Shown: positions 16,359-25,482, numbered from the stretch's first letter. The stretch is 64,000 nucleotides of DNA from JACZYA01 sp965247455 (GCA_965247455.1 CBDFHE010000017.1:591104-655103), one strand, 5' to 3'. Notes: generated by a model not told the origin, from the letters alone. Made by a program: numbers and translations.

Positions 16359-17855
16359 GTGCCCGAGCAGGGAAAACTAGGCTTTCCACCGGAGCCAGGC
16401 TCGGCTCCCAGGCGCGAAGCCCCTGCCCAGGACAAAGTCCCTCCCAAACCCGCCGAGCCTGCCCCGCCCGCAGTTGACTCGATAGCCCCGGCGGGGCCTG
16501 TGCTCGCGCCCGAGCGCAAAATCTTCTCGGTGCGCGAGCTCACCGCGCAGGTGCGCAACCTGCTGGAGCGCAACTTCCGAGACCTCTGGGTGCAAGGCGA
16601 AGTCTCCAACTTCCGCATCTCTCCCAACGGCCACTACTACTTCACCCTCAAGGACGAAGCAGCGCAGATCAGTTGCTTCGTCTGGAAGAGGAACATCAAA
16701 GCGTTTCGCCTGCGCCCCGAAGACGGTTTGCAAGTCACCGTCCGCGGGCAGGTCACGGTGTACGAGCCCCGCGGCCAGTACCAACTGGTGGTCAGCTATC
16801 TGGAACCGGTCGGCGTCGGCGCCCTGCAACTGGCTTTCGAGCAGTTGAAGGCGAGGCTGGCAGCCGAAGGGCTCTTCGACGCCGCGCGCAAGCGGCCGCT
16901 GCCCATGCTGCCGCGCCGCATCGGGTTGGTGACCTCGCCCCGCGGCGCTGCCGTCGCCGACATCATCCGCATCCTCCGCCGCCGCTACGAAAATCTGCAC
17001 CTGCTGCTCTACCCTGTGCGCGTGCAGGGCGAGGGCGCAGCGGGAGAAATCGTCGAGGCGCTCCGCTACTTCAGCCGCGCGCGCCCGCCCGAACCGGGTG
17101 CGGTGGATGTGGTCATCCTGGCGCGCGGCGGCGGCTCGCTGGAAGACCTCTGGGCGTTCAATGAGGAAGTTGTCGCGCGCGCCCTGGCGGCTTGTCGCGT
17201 GCCGGTGATCACCGGGGTCGGGCACGAGACCGACTTCACCATCGCCGACTTCGTCGCCGACCTGCGCGCGCCCACCCCCTCAGCCGCCGCCGAGTTGGTC
17301 ATCCAAAGCAAGCAGGAATTGAAGGACCGGCTGCGGGCGCTCGAAACCAAGCTGGCGCAGCAGGCGCGCTACCAGGTGCTCGACGCCCGGCAGCGGCTGA
17401 CCGAGTTGCTGGCCGAGCGCGGCTGGCGCCGGTTGGAAGGGCTGCTGCGGGAGCGGGCGCAGCAGGCTGATGAGCTCCACACGCGGCTGCTCCAGGCGCT
17501 GCGCGACCGGGTGCTCGACGCCCGCCAGCGGCTGGCGCTGGCCGGACAACGCGTGGCCTCGGTTGACTTACGGGGCTTGATCGAGCGCTGCCGCTTGCGG
17601 CTCAACCAGCAGCAACGCGACCTCACCACGCGCCTGCGGATAGTGGTGCTGGCCGCGCGCAAGCAACTCGACACATTGGCGGCGCAGTTGCAACAGTTGA
17701 GCCCCTTGGGCGTGCTCGAGCGCGGTTACTCAATTGTCTTCGACGAGCAGGGCCGGGTGGTGAAGTCCTCCGCCGCCGTCCGCCTCGGCGCTCCTATCGG
17801 CATCCGATTGGCCCAAGGCCGCCTGCAAGCGGAGATCAAGAAGAAAGAAACCTAG
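16359..17855 (+). CDS. xseA: Exodeoxyribonuclease VII large subunit
   Basis: The catalytic subunit of ExoVII, which degrades single-stranded DNA to oligonucleotides. The N-terminal OB-fold is seen in FSVRELTAQVRNLLER and VQGEVSNFRISPNGHYYFTLKD. The nuclease domain has RIGLVTSPRGAAVADI, VVILARGGGSLEDLWAFNEE and PVITGVGHETDFTIADFVAD, followed by a long coiled-coil region. The GTG at 16359 with GGAGG just upstream gives about 50 extra proline-rich N-terminal residues before the OB-fold. An alternative start closer to FSVREL has no visible ribosome site. No xseB is seen nearby. Confidence 0.94.
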   Translation: MPEQGKLGFPPEPGSAPRREAPAQDKVPPKPAEPAPPAVDSIAPAGPVLAPERKIFSVRELTAQVRNLLERNFRDLWVQGEVSNFRISPNGHYYFTLKDEAAQISCFVWKRNIKAFRLRPEDGLQVTVRGQVTVYEPRGQYQLVVSYLEPVGVGALQLAFEQLKARLAAEGLFDAARKRPLPMLPRRIGLVTSPRGAAVADIIRILRRRYENLHLLLYPVRVQGEGAAGEIVEALRYFSRARPPEPGAVDVVILARGGGSLEDLWAFNEEVVARALAACRVPVITGVGHETDFTIADFVADLRAPTPSAAAELVIQSKQELKDRLRALETKLAQQARYQVLDARQRLTELLAERGWRRLEGLLRERAQQADELHTRLLQALRDRVLDARQRLALAGQRVASVDLRGLIERCRLRLNQQQRDLTTRLRIVVLAARKQLDTLAAQLQQLSPLGVLERGYSIVFDEQGRVVKSSAAVRLGAPIGIRLAQGRLQAEIKKKET

Positions 17856-17878
17856 CTGGTGCGTCCTCTCTGGCGGAG

Positions 17879-18805
17879 CTACCTGGGTTGCTGCGCGCGT
17901 CCATGGTCGCTCGCTTGGGGCTGCGGGTTGACTGAGAAATGCGTGTGCAACGCCTGCCAGGTGCCGTCCCGTCGAACGTACACCGTGGTCGCTTTCCCGG
18001 TGGCCTGGAAAGGTTGGCCGCCCGTAAGGCCCGATTCAGTGAAGTAGTAGGTGAGCAGGGCGCTGTCGCCGGCCACAACCACTTTGGGGTCGAGCAGTTG
18101 ATAGTGTTGCAATTCGCTGCGGGCCAGCCAGCTTTCAAAGTTGTTGAGCACTTCCCGCTTGCCCTGCACGCGATAGGCTTGGCCGACTTCGAAGAATGAG
18201 ATGTCGTCGGCAAAGTATTTTTCCAGCGGTGAGAAGTCGCGGCTCCGGAAGGTTTCCCAGATCGACCGCTCGATGGTAAGGATCTTCTCCTCTTCCGCGC
18301 TCAACGCCGCGGCCGTGGGGGGCACGGTGGCGGGCAACGAGCCGTGCCAGTGCTTGAGCTTCCAGGTCCGGCCCTCTTTGGCAAAAATCAGTGTGGCGCG
18401 GCCGTCGAAGGCGCGCCGCGTACCGTCCTTGAAGGTGTACTCCGCGCGCCAACCGAAGGCCGACCACGCGCTGCGGCGGTCGGCGCTCACTCGGACCGGC
18501 GTGGTGGTGACCAGGGTGCGAGCGGCCAGGCCGGCCAGCGTCTGCTCGATGCGGGCTCCCAGGTCGCTTACGGAAGCCGGCGGGTCGCCAAAGGGAGGAA
18601 ACAACGGACCGGCGGTTGTGCTGAATTCGCCCAACGCTTGCCGCACCACGGCCGGGTCCACGCTGTTGCTGGCTTGGATGAGCCGGTCAATCAGCGCGCG
18701 GACGGCGCGCTCGTCCCGGCTTTGCGCTCGCACCGGCGCAGCCGACAGCAGAAGCAGCCCCAGCAGCAGGGCCAGGAGAGTTCGGAATCGCAATTCACCC
18801 AACAT
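17879..18805 (-). CDS. Secreted protein with two SnoaL/NTF2-like domains
   Basis: A 308-residue protein with a signal peptide (RFRTLLALLLGLLLLSAAPV then RAQ). Two NTF2/SnoaL-like modules follow. The first (about 30-160) includes WRAEYTFKDGTRRAFDGRAT and WKLKHWHGS. The second (about 175-300) has ERSIWETFRSRDFSPLEKYFADDISFFE and GDSALLTYYF ... DGTWQALHTHFS, matching DUF4440-like proteins. Members bind small hydrophobic ligands or act as isomerases; no catalytic residues can be assigned. It converges on xseA with 23 bp between stops. Confidence 0.8.
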   Translation of the reverse strand: MLGELRFRTLLALLLGLLLLSAAPVRAQSRDERAVRALIDRLIQASNSVDPAVVRQALGEFSTTAGPLFPPFGDPPASVSDLGARIEQTLAGLAARTLVTTTPVRVSADRRSAWSAFGWRAEYTFKDGTRRAFDGRATLIFAKEGRTWKLKHWHGSLPATVPPTAAALSAEEEKILTIERSIWETFRSRDFSPLEKYFADDISFFEVGQAYRVQGKREVLNNFESWLARSELQHYQLLDPKVVVAGDSALLTYYFTESGLTGGQPFQATGKATTVYVRRDGTWQALHTHFSVNPQPQASDHGRAQQPR

Positions 18806-18940
18806 AAGTCACCTCAGCTCAGGAGTAGTAGTCCTTCTCAAACACGGCGATTATAGGCTGCTCGCCCTTCCAACTCATCGAAAAAGTTCGGCGCTTTGCT
18901 CCACGTTCGTCGGTGGCACGCCCGCCGTTGCTTCCCCCGG

Positions 18941-19537
18941 CTAGAAACGGAAGGAGAACCCGAAGGCAAACGAGGTTTCCTCACCCGGTTGAATTTCCGC
19001 GATGAAGTCCCAGCGCTCAGCGATCTCCGTCACTTTTACGCCCAGCAGCCCGTTGACGTTGTTGCTGTCTCCGCGCCCGGGTTTGTTGACCAGGAAGGTG
19101 ACACTGGCGCCGGCGTAGGGAGTGATGCGCCCGCCGCCGTCGCGTTCCCAGGAGTGGCTGAAGACCGGGGCGACGGTGATGAAGGCGTCCGGCCCACCGC
19201 TTTCGAGCGGAAAGACGTAGGAGTTGAAGAACCCGAAGTTCAGCGGAAGGGCATCCGTCTGCCGGTAGAGAGTGGCCGCCCAGCCGGCCCCGGCCAGCCC
19301 GGTGCCGCCGCCGTTGAAGCGTCCGCCCACCAGAGCGAAGAAGTTGGCGCGGTCGGCGATGCCGTACTCCAGCCGGCCCAGAAGGGAGTAGTCGTCGCTG
19401 GTGACCACCGCCGGAATCAGCAGCGCGGCGGCCTGCCGGTCATCGAGCACCAGCCCGTCGAACAACACCGTTTGAGCGGCCGCCGGTGCGACACTGAGAA
19501 AGCAAAACAGAAAGAAAAGAGGAATGTGCTTACGCAT
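18941..19537 (-). CDS. Outer-membrane beta-barrel protein, putative
   Basis: About 198 residues. The ATG at 19537 has AGGGAG upstream and starts a good signal peptide (RKHIPLFFLFCFLSVAPAAAQ). The mature part alternates short hydrophobic strands and turns (YSLLGRLEYGIADRANFFAL, AGAGWAATLYRQTDALPLNF, WDFIAEIQPGEETSFAFGF) and ends in Phe-Ser-Phe-Arg-Phe, the usual C-terminal signature for barrel insertion. The specific family is not recognised. The frame is open upstream to 19570. Confidence 0.75.
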   Translation of the reverse strand: MRKHIPLFFLFCFLSVAPAAAQTVLFDGLVLDDRQAAALLIPAVVTSDDYSLLGRLEYGIADRANFFALVGGRFNGGGTGLAGAGWAATLYRQTDALPLNFGFFNSYVFPLESGGPDAFITVAPVFSHSWERDGGGRITPYAGASVTFLVNKPGRGDSNNVNGLLGVKVTEIAERWDFIAEIQPGEETSFAFGFSFRF

Positions 19538-19586
19538 CTTGGTGACTCCCTGAATAGATTCAGAATGCAACCGACCTGTTCCTTCG

Positions 19587-19664
19587 GTAGTGTCCTACTT
19601 TCACACCGAGCCCCCAGGCCCCTGCCTGGGGGATACTGTCTGCACAGCTCAACTCGGACATTAC
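19587..19664. repeat. MITE-like palindromic element, copy 2 (short form)
   Basis: 78 bp with left end GTAGTGTCCTACTTT and right end, read in reverse, GTAATGTCCGAGTT. It retains the CACACCGAGCCCCC arm and the CCCCCAGG/CCTGGGGG hairpin but lacks the second hairpin and the GGCTCGGTGTG arm seen in copies 1 and 3. This looks like an internal deletion derivative. Confidence 0.7.
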
Positions 19665-19708
19665 CATTTTTTTCTTGGATGCGGTCGAGGCGCTTCGGGT
19701 GGTCAGCA

Positions 19709-20035
19709 TCAGGCCGGGTGCAGGGGTGGCAGGGAGAGTCCCCAAAAGTTCTCGCTCGGCACCGAGAGTTCCACCGTCACTCGGTAGGGCTCGTTTTCTT
19801 TTCCGGGTGGTTCGACTGCGATCACGCGCCCGGGGGCGGTTTGGCGGGTGTGTCCGTGAGTGATTTCCACCCGGGCGTTTCGCTCCGGGGCCTGTTGCAG
19901 CCGGATCAGGGCGCCGTGGGCGCCCACCACTTCGGTTTCAGCCGCTACCTTCAGGTTGGCCGGGCCCACCGGCGGCTTCCAGCTTACGCTGATGGGAATG
20001 CGCAGCAAAGCGCGCTGGCTGCGGCGGTGGCTCAC
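19709..20035 (-). CDS. PilZ-domain protein
   Basis: From the GTG at 20035 the protein is 108 residues: VSHRRSQRALLRIPISVSW, then a strand-rich domain (EVVGAHGALIRLQQ, ARVEITHG, PGRVIAVEPP) ending SENFWGLSLPP. The RxxxR start and HGALI region fit small PilZ domains, which usually bind cyclic di-GMP, although the second DxSxxG motif is altered here to VVGAHGA. No ribosome site precedes the GTG. A strong GGGAGGG site instead precedes an ATG at 20049, which opens a five-codon frame (MLLRL) whose TGA overlaps the GTG. Either coupling or a one-base frameshift explains this. Confidence 0.65.
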   Translation of the reverse strand: MSHRRSQRALLRIPISVSWKPPVGPANLKVAAETEVVGAHGALIRLQQAPERNARVEITHGHTRQTAPGRVIAVEPPGKENEPYRVTVELSVPSENFWGLSLPPLHPA

Positions 20036-20072
20036 AAGCGGAGCAGCATGGCGGCGACCCTCCCGAGTTGGA

Positions 20073-20192
20073 CTACTGGCGCACGTGCGGGCGGCGCCCG
20101 GAGGCCTTGGTATCCCGCATCCCCGGAAAGCAGCACAGCACTCCAGCCAGGGCCGCCACCGAAAAGACAAAAGCAAAGATTTCTTGCAGCAT
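20073..20192 (-). CDS. Small single-pass membrane peptide upstream of the PilZ gene
   Basis: A 39-codon frame starting at an ATG preceded by GGGGA, encoding MLQEIFAFVFSVAALAGVL and a short polar tail ending RPHVRQ. The first 22 residues form one hydrophobic helix. The stop lies just upstream of the ribosome site for the PilZ gene, so the pair looks like an operon. No family is recognised. It could instead be the leader of one longer protein. Confidence 0.45.
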   Translation of the reverse strand: MLQEIFAFVFSVAALAGVLCCFPGMRDTKASGRRPHVRQ

Positions 20193-20310
20193 CGTCGTCC
20201 CCTAACCCAAACCCATCTTGCTACCTATCGGCACTGGGGTCTACTGGCCTTTAGGCCAGTTTCGGGACAGGTCGAAGAGAAAGAATCTCTCACCCAGTCG
20301 GATCGAAAGG

Positions 20311-20352
20311 GGTAGCGGCGAAGAAGCCGCAGGCTTCTTCGTCGGTTTGTCT
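20311..20352. repeat. GTAGCGGCGAAGAAGCC dispersed repeat, copy 2
   Basis: Nearly identical to the copy at 9596-9636, with CAGGCTTCTTCGTCGGTTTGTC in the second half. It is followed at 20359-20386 by a hairpin CCCGGTGGC/GCCACCGGG plus TTGGAC, which recurs at 22693-22720 and, shortened, at 28460-28484. The whole 20193-20668 gap is built of such units, with no gene. Confidence 0.7.
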
Positions 20353-20448
20353 CTGAGTCCCGGTGGCGGGGGCCACCGGGTTGGACGCTGGAGAGCTTGC
20401 CGGAGACGAAATACCGAAACGGGCTAATGGTCGCTCTTCTTAAATCAT

Positions 20449-20550
20449 GTCCAGCCCAGCGGCCCTTCAGGGCGAGCCCTCGGGCAGAAGCCTCGGGCTG
20501 AAGTCTTCAGGACGAGCCCCAGCCTGCCTACCGCAGGCAGGCCGCTGGGG
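20449..20550. repeat. GTCCAGCCCAGCGGCC repeat family, copy 1
   Basis: About 100 bp beginning GTCCAGCCCAGCGGCC, with CTTCAGGGCGAGCCCTCGGG, then AGTCTTCAGGACGAGCCCC, a GCCTGCCTACCGCAGGCAGGC palindrome-like block, and ending GCCGCTGGGG. The ends pair (CCCAGCGGCC/GGCCGCTGGG). Other copies: 28515-28583 (short) and 49607-49717 (inverted). Confidence 0.75.
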
Positions 20551-20668
20551 AGAGACTCCGCATTTCGTCAGCAGCGAAACTACACGCTCTTAGCCCCCTA
20601 TCATGCTTTCGGGGGCCAAATCTTCAGCACGGCCAGCCCTTCGACTTCGCTCAAGGCTCGCAGGAGCA

Positions 20669-22489
20669 CTAGTCCCGGCTGGAGATCTTGAGGACGGCTA
20701 GGAAGGCCTCCTGCGGAATATCAACTTTGCCCACTCGCTTCATGCGCCTCTTGCCGGCCTTCTGTTTTTCCAGCACCTTGCGCTTGCGGGTCACGTCGCC
20801 GCCGTAGAGTTTGGCGGTCACGTCTTTGCGCACGGCCTTGACGCTTTCGCGCGCGATCACCCGGCTGCCGATGGCGGCCTGGATCGGCACCTCGAACTGC
20901 TGCCGGGGAATCAACTTGCGCAGCTCCTTCGCCAGCGCGCGGCCGCGCTGGTAGGCGTCCTCCCGGTGGCAGACCACCGCAAAGGCGTCCACCGGCTCCC
21001 CCGCCACCAGGATGTCCAGCTTGACCAGGTCGGCTACGCGCTCGCCGGCCAGCTCGTAGTCCACCGAGGCGTAGCCGCGCGAGAGGGCCTTCAGCCGGTC
21101 GTAGAAGTCCAGCACCATTTCCGCCAGCGGAAGCTCATAGACCAGCAGCACGCGCCCGCCCGCCTCCCGCGCGCCGCTGATGTACTCGAATTTCTTTTGC
21201 GTGCCCCGGCGCTCTTCGCACAGCTTCAGGATTCCGCCCACGTACTCGGAGGGGGTGATGATGGTCAGGTCAAGCACCGGCTCTTCGATCAGCTCGATCT
21301 CCCCCGCCGGGGGAAACTTGGTGGGGTTGTCAACCTCCAGCACCGAGCCGTTGCGGTGCAGGATGCGGTAGCGCACGCTGGGGGCGGTGGAAACCAGGTT
21401 CAGCCCGAACTCCCGCTCCAGCCGCTCCTGGACGATCTCCATGTGCAGCAGGCCCAGGAAGCCGCAGCGGAACCCAAAGCCGAGCGCGGTCGAGTTTTCC
21501 GGCTCGTAGCGGAAGGCGGAGTCGTTCAGGGCCAGCTTCTCCAGCGCGTCGCGCAGCCCCTGGTAGTTTTCCGTGCTGGCGGGGTAGAGCCCGGCGAAGA
21601 CCATCGGCTTGATGGGCGTAAAGCCCGGCAGCATCGGCCCGGGCCGAGCGTCTTCGGTGAGGGTGTCGCCCACCTGCGTATCGGCCACCCGCCGAATATT
21701 GGCGGTGACAAAGCCCACCTCGCCCGCAGCCAGGTGGTCCACCGTCACCGGCTTGGGTGTTAGGACACCGAGTTGCTCGACTTCGTACACCTGGCCGGTA
21801 CCCAGCAGGCGAATGCGCATCTTGGGGCGCAGCACGCCGTCCACCACCCGCACCTGCACGATGGCGCCGCGGTAGGAGTCGAACCAGGAGTCGAAGATCA
21901 GGGCGCGCAGAGGAGCCTCGCGGCTCCCGCGCGGCGGGGGGATGCGGGCGATCAGGGCGTCGAGCACGGCGTCCACACCCGTGCCCAGTTTGGCGCTCAC
22001 CGCCAGGTCTTTGGCGGTGGGCAGGCCCAGTAGGTGTTCAAGCTGCTCGGCGGTTTCCTCTACGCGGGCGGCAGGCAGGTCAATCTTGTTGAGCACCGGA
22101 ATGATTTCCAGGTCGTGGCGCAGGGCCAGGTAGGTGTTGGCCAGGGTCTGGGCTTCGACCCCCTGCGAAGCGTCCACCAGCAGCAAGGCGCCCTCGCAGG
22201 CGGCCAGCGAGCGGGAGACTTCGTAGGTAAAGTCCACGTGGCCGGGGGTGTCAATCAGGTTGAGCTGGTAGGTGTGGCCGTCGCGGGCGCTGTGGAGCAG
22301 GCGGACGGCGTGGGCTTTGATGGTGATGCCCCGTTCGCGCTCCAGGTCCATGGTGTCGAGAATCTGGTCCATCCGTTCCCGTTCACTCAGCGCGCCCGTG
22401 CGTTCCAGCAAGCGGTCAGCCAGGGTGGACTTGCCGTGGTCAATGTGGGCAATGATGCAGAAGTTTCGGATGTAGGGCAGCTCAGTCAT
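20669..22489 (-). CDS. lepA: Elongation factor 4 (LepA)
   Basis: A ribosome-associated GTPase that back-translocates or remodels stalled ribosomes. All GTPase motifs are visible: AHIDHGKSTLADRLL, RGITIKAHA, DTPGHVDF and NKIDLP. The EF4-specific C-terminal domain is present, with KAGKRRMKRVGKVDIPQEAF just before the end. Length 606 residues is standard. The ATG at 22489 begins TELPYIRNFCIIAH, as in the family. The last 20 residues are complete. Confidence 0.97.
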   Translation of the reverse strand: MTELPYIRNFCIIAHIDHGKSTLADRLLERTGALSERERMDQILDTMDLERERGITIKAHAVRLLHSARDGHTYQLNLIDTPGHVDFTYEVSRSLAACEGALLLVDASQGVEAQTLANTYLALRHDLEIIPVLNKIDLPAARVEETAEQLEHLLGLPTAKDLAVSAKLGTGVDAVLDALIARIPPPRGSREAPLRALIFDSWFDSYRGAIVQVRVVDGVLRPKMRIRLLGTGQVYEVEQLGVLTPKPVTVDHLAAGEVGFVTANIRRVADTQVGDTLTEDARPGPMLPGFTPIKPMVFAGLYPASTENYQGLRDALEKLALNDSAFRYEPENSTALGFGFRCGFLGLLHMEIVQERLEREFGLNLVSTAPSVRYRILHRNGSVLEVDNPTKFPPAGEIELIEEPVLDLTIITPSEYVGGILKLCEERRGTQKKFEYISGAREAGGRVLLVYELPLAEMVLDFYDRLKALSRGYASVDYELAGERVADLVKLDILVAGEPVDAFAVVCHREDAYQRGRALAKELRKLIPRQQFEVPIQAAIGSRVIARESVKAVRKDVTAKLYGGDVTRKRKVLEKQKAGKRRMKRVGKVDIPQEAFLAVLKISSRD

Positions 22490-22596
22490 CTTGCCTGCGT
22501 GGGGCCAAACTAACTAGTGTGCCACAACTACCGGCGGCCCGGAAGGGCCGCAGCGCCGGACGGTAGGTCATTTTGCAAATGAGAATCTCGCGCCGA

Positions 22597-22720
22597 GCCC
22601 CGTGGCACCTGCCACGGGGCGGTTGTACCGCTTTTCCGCCCAACGGCCCCAGCCTGCCTACCGCAGGCAGGCCGCTGGGAAAGGGGCTCCTTCCCGGTGG
22701 CAGGGGCCACCGGGTTGGAC
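22597..22720. repeat. Palindromic repeat cluster upstream of the TPR gene
   Basis: Contains GCCCCGTGGCACCTGCCACGGGGC-type inverted arms (22597-22620), a half-copy of the CAGCGGCC family with the CTACCGCAGGCAGGC block (about 22641-22680), and the CCCGGTGGC/GCCACCGGG plus TTGGAC unit (22693-22720). The gap 22490-22927 has no gene. Confidence 0.65.
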
Positions 22721-22840
22721 GTGAGAGGAGAGAGAGTGCCAGAACCGAGAGGCCGGCGTGAAATTGACCCATTGCCCGGTTCAGGGAAGCGGGGGAAGAC
22801 CCGCGGGGGAGGTTCCGCCAGGGAATTTCCACCGCGGCGG

Positions 22841-22870
22841 TTGGCGCAGCGCCGGTTGTGGGTATATAGT
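22841..22870 (+). promoter_or_regulatory. Possible sigma-70-type promoter for the TPR/GAF gene
   Basis: TTGGCG and TATAGT are separated by 18 bp and lie 57 bp upstream of the ATG at 22928. The -10 element is good and the -35 fair. The AT-rich patch stands out in a GC-rich gap. An inverted pair of GCGCGC blocks follows at about 22880-22907. Confidence 0.4.
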
Positions 22871-22927
22871 TAAAAGTTTGCGCGCGCAAGTGCTGTCTGG
22901 CGCGCGCATCTTTCGGACGCAAGCCGT

Positions 22928-25453
22928 ATGGAACGAATCGAAAAGCACCTGCAAAAAGCGGAGAAGTACCTCAGCAGGAACAAGATTGAGGCCGCGATCG
23001 ACGAGTACAAGGCGGCGCACGAACTCCAGCCGCAGGACCTTGACTTGCTGAGCACACTGGCCGACCTATTAGTGCGCGCCAACCGGAAGGAAGAGTCGCA
23101 GCAATACTACGGAAAATTGTTCGACAAGTATGCGGAGAAGGGCGATGCCACTCGAGCGGTGTCCATCTATCGCCGGTCTCTCCAGGACACGCCCCAGCCG
23201 GCCGGCCGCCAGTTCCAGTTGGCCCGGCTGCTGGAGCGCGCCGACAAGAAAGACGACGCCGTCAAGGTCTACCGCACCGCCACCGACCAGTTTGCCCGGG
23301 AAAAGAAAAACAAGGCGGTACTCGATTGCCTGGGGCGGATTGCGGCGCTGAAGCCCGATGATGCGGATGTGCAGATGGAGTTGGGAAAGCAGGCCACCCG
23401 GCTGGGCCACGCTGAGGTGGCCGCCCAGGCCTTCTTGCGCGCGGGCCAGTTGCGCCTGCCGGAGGATTTGCGCAAAGGCCTGGAACTGCTGGAGCGCGCC
23501 TATCAGTTGAGCCCGGCCGACCGAACGGTCGCGTTGTTCTTGGGCCAAGCTCTGGTCAGCGATGGCAATCATAAGCGCGCGGTGGAGCTGCTTCTCCCCC
23601 TTTACACTGAGAAGACAGCCGACCCGGCGGTGTTGCAGACGTTGGCCGGGGCCTTGCTGGCCGCGCAGCGCTTGACCGAGGCGGAGGAGGTGCTGGAAGC
23701 TTACTACCGCGCCCAGCCGGACAGCTACGAAAAGCTCTTCGAATTGGCAGACCTCTACTGCAAGGCCGGCCAGCCCGAAAAGTCCATCGGGGTGCTGAAG
23801 CGTCTGCGGAAGCACTTCAGTAGCGCCCAGCGCGAAAAGGAGTTCCTGGAGCGCGTCGAGACCCTCTACGACCTAAACGAGGCGGTGGTGCCGCTGGCCG
23901 AGTTCATCGCCGGCCTGTTCGACGAGGCCAATCTAGAAAGCCGCTATGCCCAAGTGCTGGGCAAGCTGTTCGGTGTGTATCTGGCCGCGGGCGACGCAGC
24001 TTCGGCCGGCGCCGTGCTGGAGCGGTTGAGTGATATTGACCCCTACGACTTTGAAAACCAGAAGCGCCTGGAGCAACTCAAAGGGAAGCTGGATGATACT
24101 CGCTTCCGCGCCGTCGCCAGCCGCATCACCAGCACCGCCACCGTTACCGGGCAGGCCACCGTCTTTTCCCAGACCGAGGAGCAGATGGCTGAGGCGGCGG
24201 ACGATCCCCAGAAGAAAGAAGCCGTGCTGGAAGACTTGATCGTCCAGGTAGAGATTTTTCTCCAGTATTCGCTCAAGACCAAAGCCATCGAGAAATTGGG
24301 GAAGTTACACGAGTTGTTCCCGGGTGAGGAAGTGCGCAATGCCCGCCTCTACAAGCTCTACGAAGAGGCCCAGTTCTTCCCGCCTGGCTTTGCGGAATCG
24401 CCGCCCCGTGGCGGCGCTCCCGCGCCGGCGGCTCCGGCGGCGCCCGCCCCGTCGGCGGATGCGGTCAGCCACTTGGCCAAGATTTCCGAGATCACGCATA
24501 CGCTCTTCCGCCAGCGCGGCCCCAAGGAGATCCTGCAAGCGGCGGTGGCCGAACTGGGAAAATACCTCCGCGCCAGCCGCTGCTTGGGGGTTCTGGGACG
24601 GCCCGGCAAACTTCCCTCCGTCACAGTAGAGTTCTGCGCTCCGGGCGTGCCGCAGTCGCCCCGGGCGGCCGTGGTGAGGCTGTTGACGCTGCTGGCCAAG
24701 GCCAACTTGGATCCGGAAAGCGGCGCTACGCTGGATGTGCAACTGAGCCCGGAACTAAAGCAGGTGAACGCCAAGTCGGTGCTGGCCATGCCGCTGACTG
24801 ATAAAGAGAAGCAGCAGCCGGTGGGGTTGCTGGTGCTCTCCCAGGCGGACACCCTCCGGCAGTGGAACCCCCACGAAGTTTACCTGCTCAAGGCGGTGGC
24901 AGATCAGGTGGAAACCGCCGTCAGCCACACCAAGCTGCGCTCGTTGATGAAGACGATGACGGTGGCTGACGATGGCACCGGATTGTTGCGGCGCTCCAGT
25001 TACCTGGACACGTTGGTGGCGGAAGTGGGCCGCCACAAGACGCAAGGGACATCGCTGGTTGTGGTCTTGCTGGAATTGGACAGGGGCGCCTCACTGTTGC
25101 ATCGAGTGGGCGAGGCGACCATGGAAAAGTTTATGCGCGAGGTGAGCACCATCATTCTCGGCCAGACGCGGCAAAACGATCTTGCCTTTTGGTACTCCGC
25201 CACCGCGCTGGCGCTCGTGCTCGGCGATACCACGGCAAAACAATGCCAGCCCATGGTGGAAAAGCTGCGCCAAGGGCTGCTGGAGGTGAAGCTGCCCGGC
25301 GTGAAGGATTCGCCCCGCTTCAGCGCGGCCATCAGCGAGGCCGCCATCCGGCCCGACTACGATGAACCGGACATCGTCACCGACGTCATCAACCGCGCCG
25401 AGTTCACGCTGGAGGAAGCCCGCAAGAAAGGAAACGCCGTCGCCGTCTGGTAG
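22928..25453 (+). CDS. TPR - GAF - degenerate GGDEF signalling protein
   Basis: An 841-residue protein. Residues 1-450 are tetratricopeptide repeats (IEKHLQKAEKYLSRNKIEAA, IDEYKAAHELQPQDLDLLS and others). An Ala/Pro linker (about 480-500) leads to a GAF-like domain (about 505-680, with ILQAAVAELGKYLRASRCLG and EVYLLKAVADQVETAVSH). The C-terminus resembles a GGDEF domain (TGLLRRSSYLDTLVAEVGRH, VVVLLELDRGASLLHRVGEA, NRAEFTLEEARKKGNAVAV), but the GGDEF catalytic motif is replaced by ALALVLGDT, so diguanylate cyclase activity is unlikely. It probably acts as a scaffold or sensor. The thiolase gene begins 30 bp downstream. Confidence 0.85.
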   Translation: MERIEKHLQKAEKYLSRNKIEAAIDEYKAAHELQPQDLDLLSTLADLLVRANRKEESQQYYGKLFDKYAEKGDATRAVSIYRRSLQDTPQPAGRQFQLARLLERADKKDDAVKVYRTATDQFAREKKNKAVLDCLGRIAALKPDDADVQMELGKQATRLGHAEVAAQAFLRAGQLRLPEDLRKGLELLERAYQLSPADRTVALFLGQALVSDGNHKRAVELLLPLYTEKTADPAVLQTLAGALLAAQRLTEAEEVLEAYYRAQPDSYEKLFELADLYCKAGQPEKSIGVLKRLRKHFSSAQREKEFLERVETLYDLNEAVVPLAEFIAGLFDEANLESRYAQVLGKLFGVYLAAGDAASAGAVLERLSDIDPYDFENQKRLEQLKGKLDDTRFRAVASRITSTATVTGQATVFSQTEEQMAEAADDPQKKEAVLEDLIVQVEIFLQYSLKTKAIEKLGKLHELFPGEEVRNARLYKLYEEAQFFPPGFAESPPRGGAPAPAAPAAPAPSADAVSHLAKISEITHTLFRQRGPKEILQAAVAELGKYLRASRCLGVLGRPGKLPSVTVEFCAPGVPQSPRAAVVRLLTLLAKANLDPESGATLDVQLSPELKQVNAKSVLAMPLTDKEKQQPVGLLVLSQADTLRQWNPHEVYLLKAVADQVETAVSHTKLRSLMKTMTVADDGTGLLRRSSYLDTLVAEVGRHKTQGTSLVVVLLELDRGASLLHRVGEATMEKFMREVSTIILGQTRQNDLAFWYSATALALVLGDTTAKQCQPMVEKLRQGLLEVKLPGVKDSPRFSAAISEAAIRPDYDEPDIVTDVINRAEFTLEEARKKGNAVAVW

Positions 25454-25482
25454 GCGGTAGCTCCCCAGGAGGGGAGGAGATC

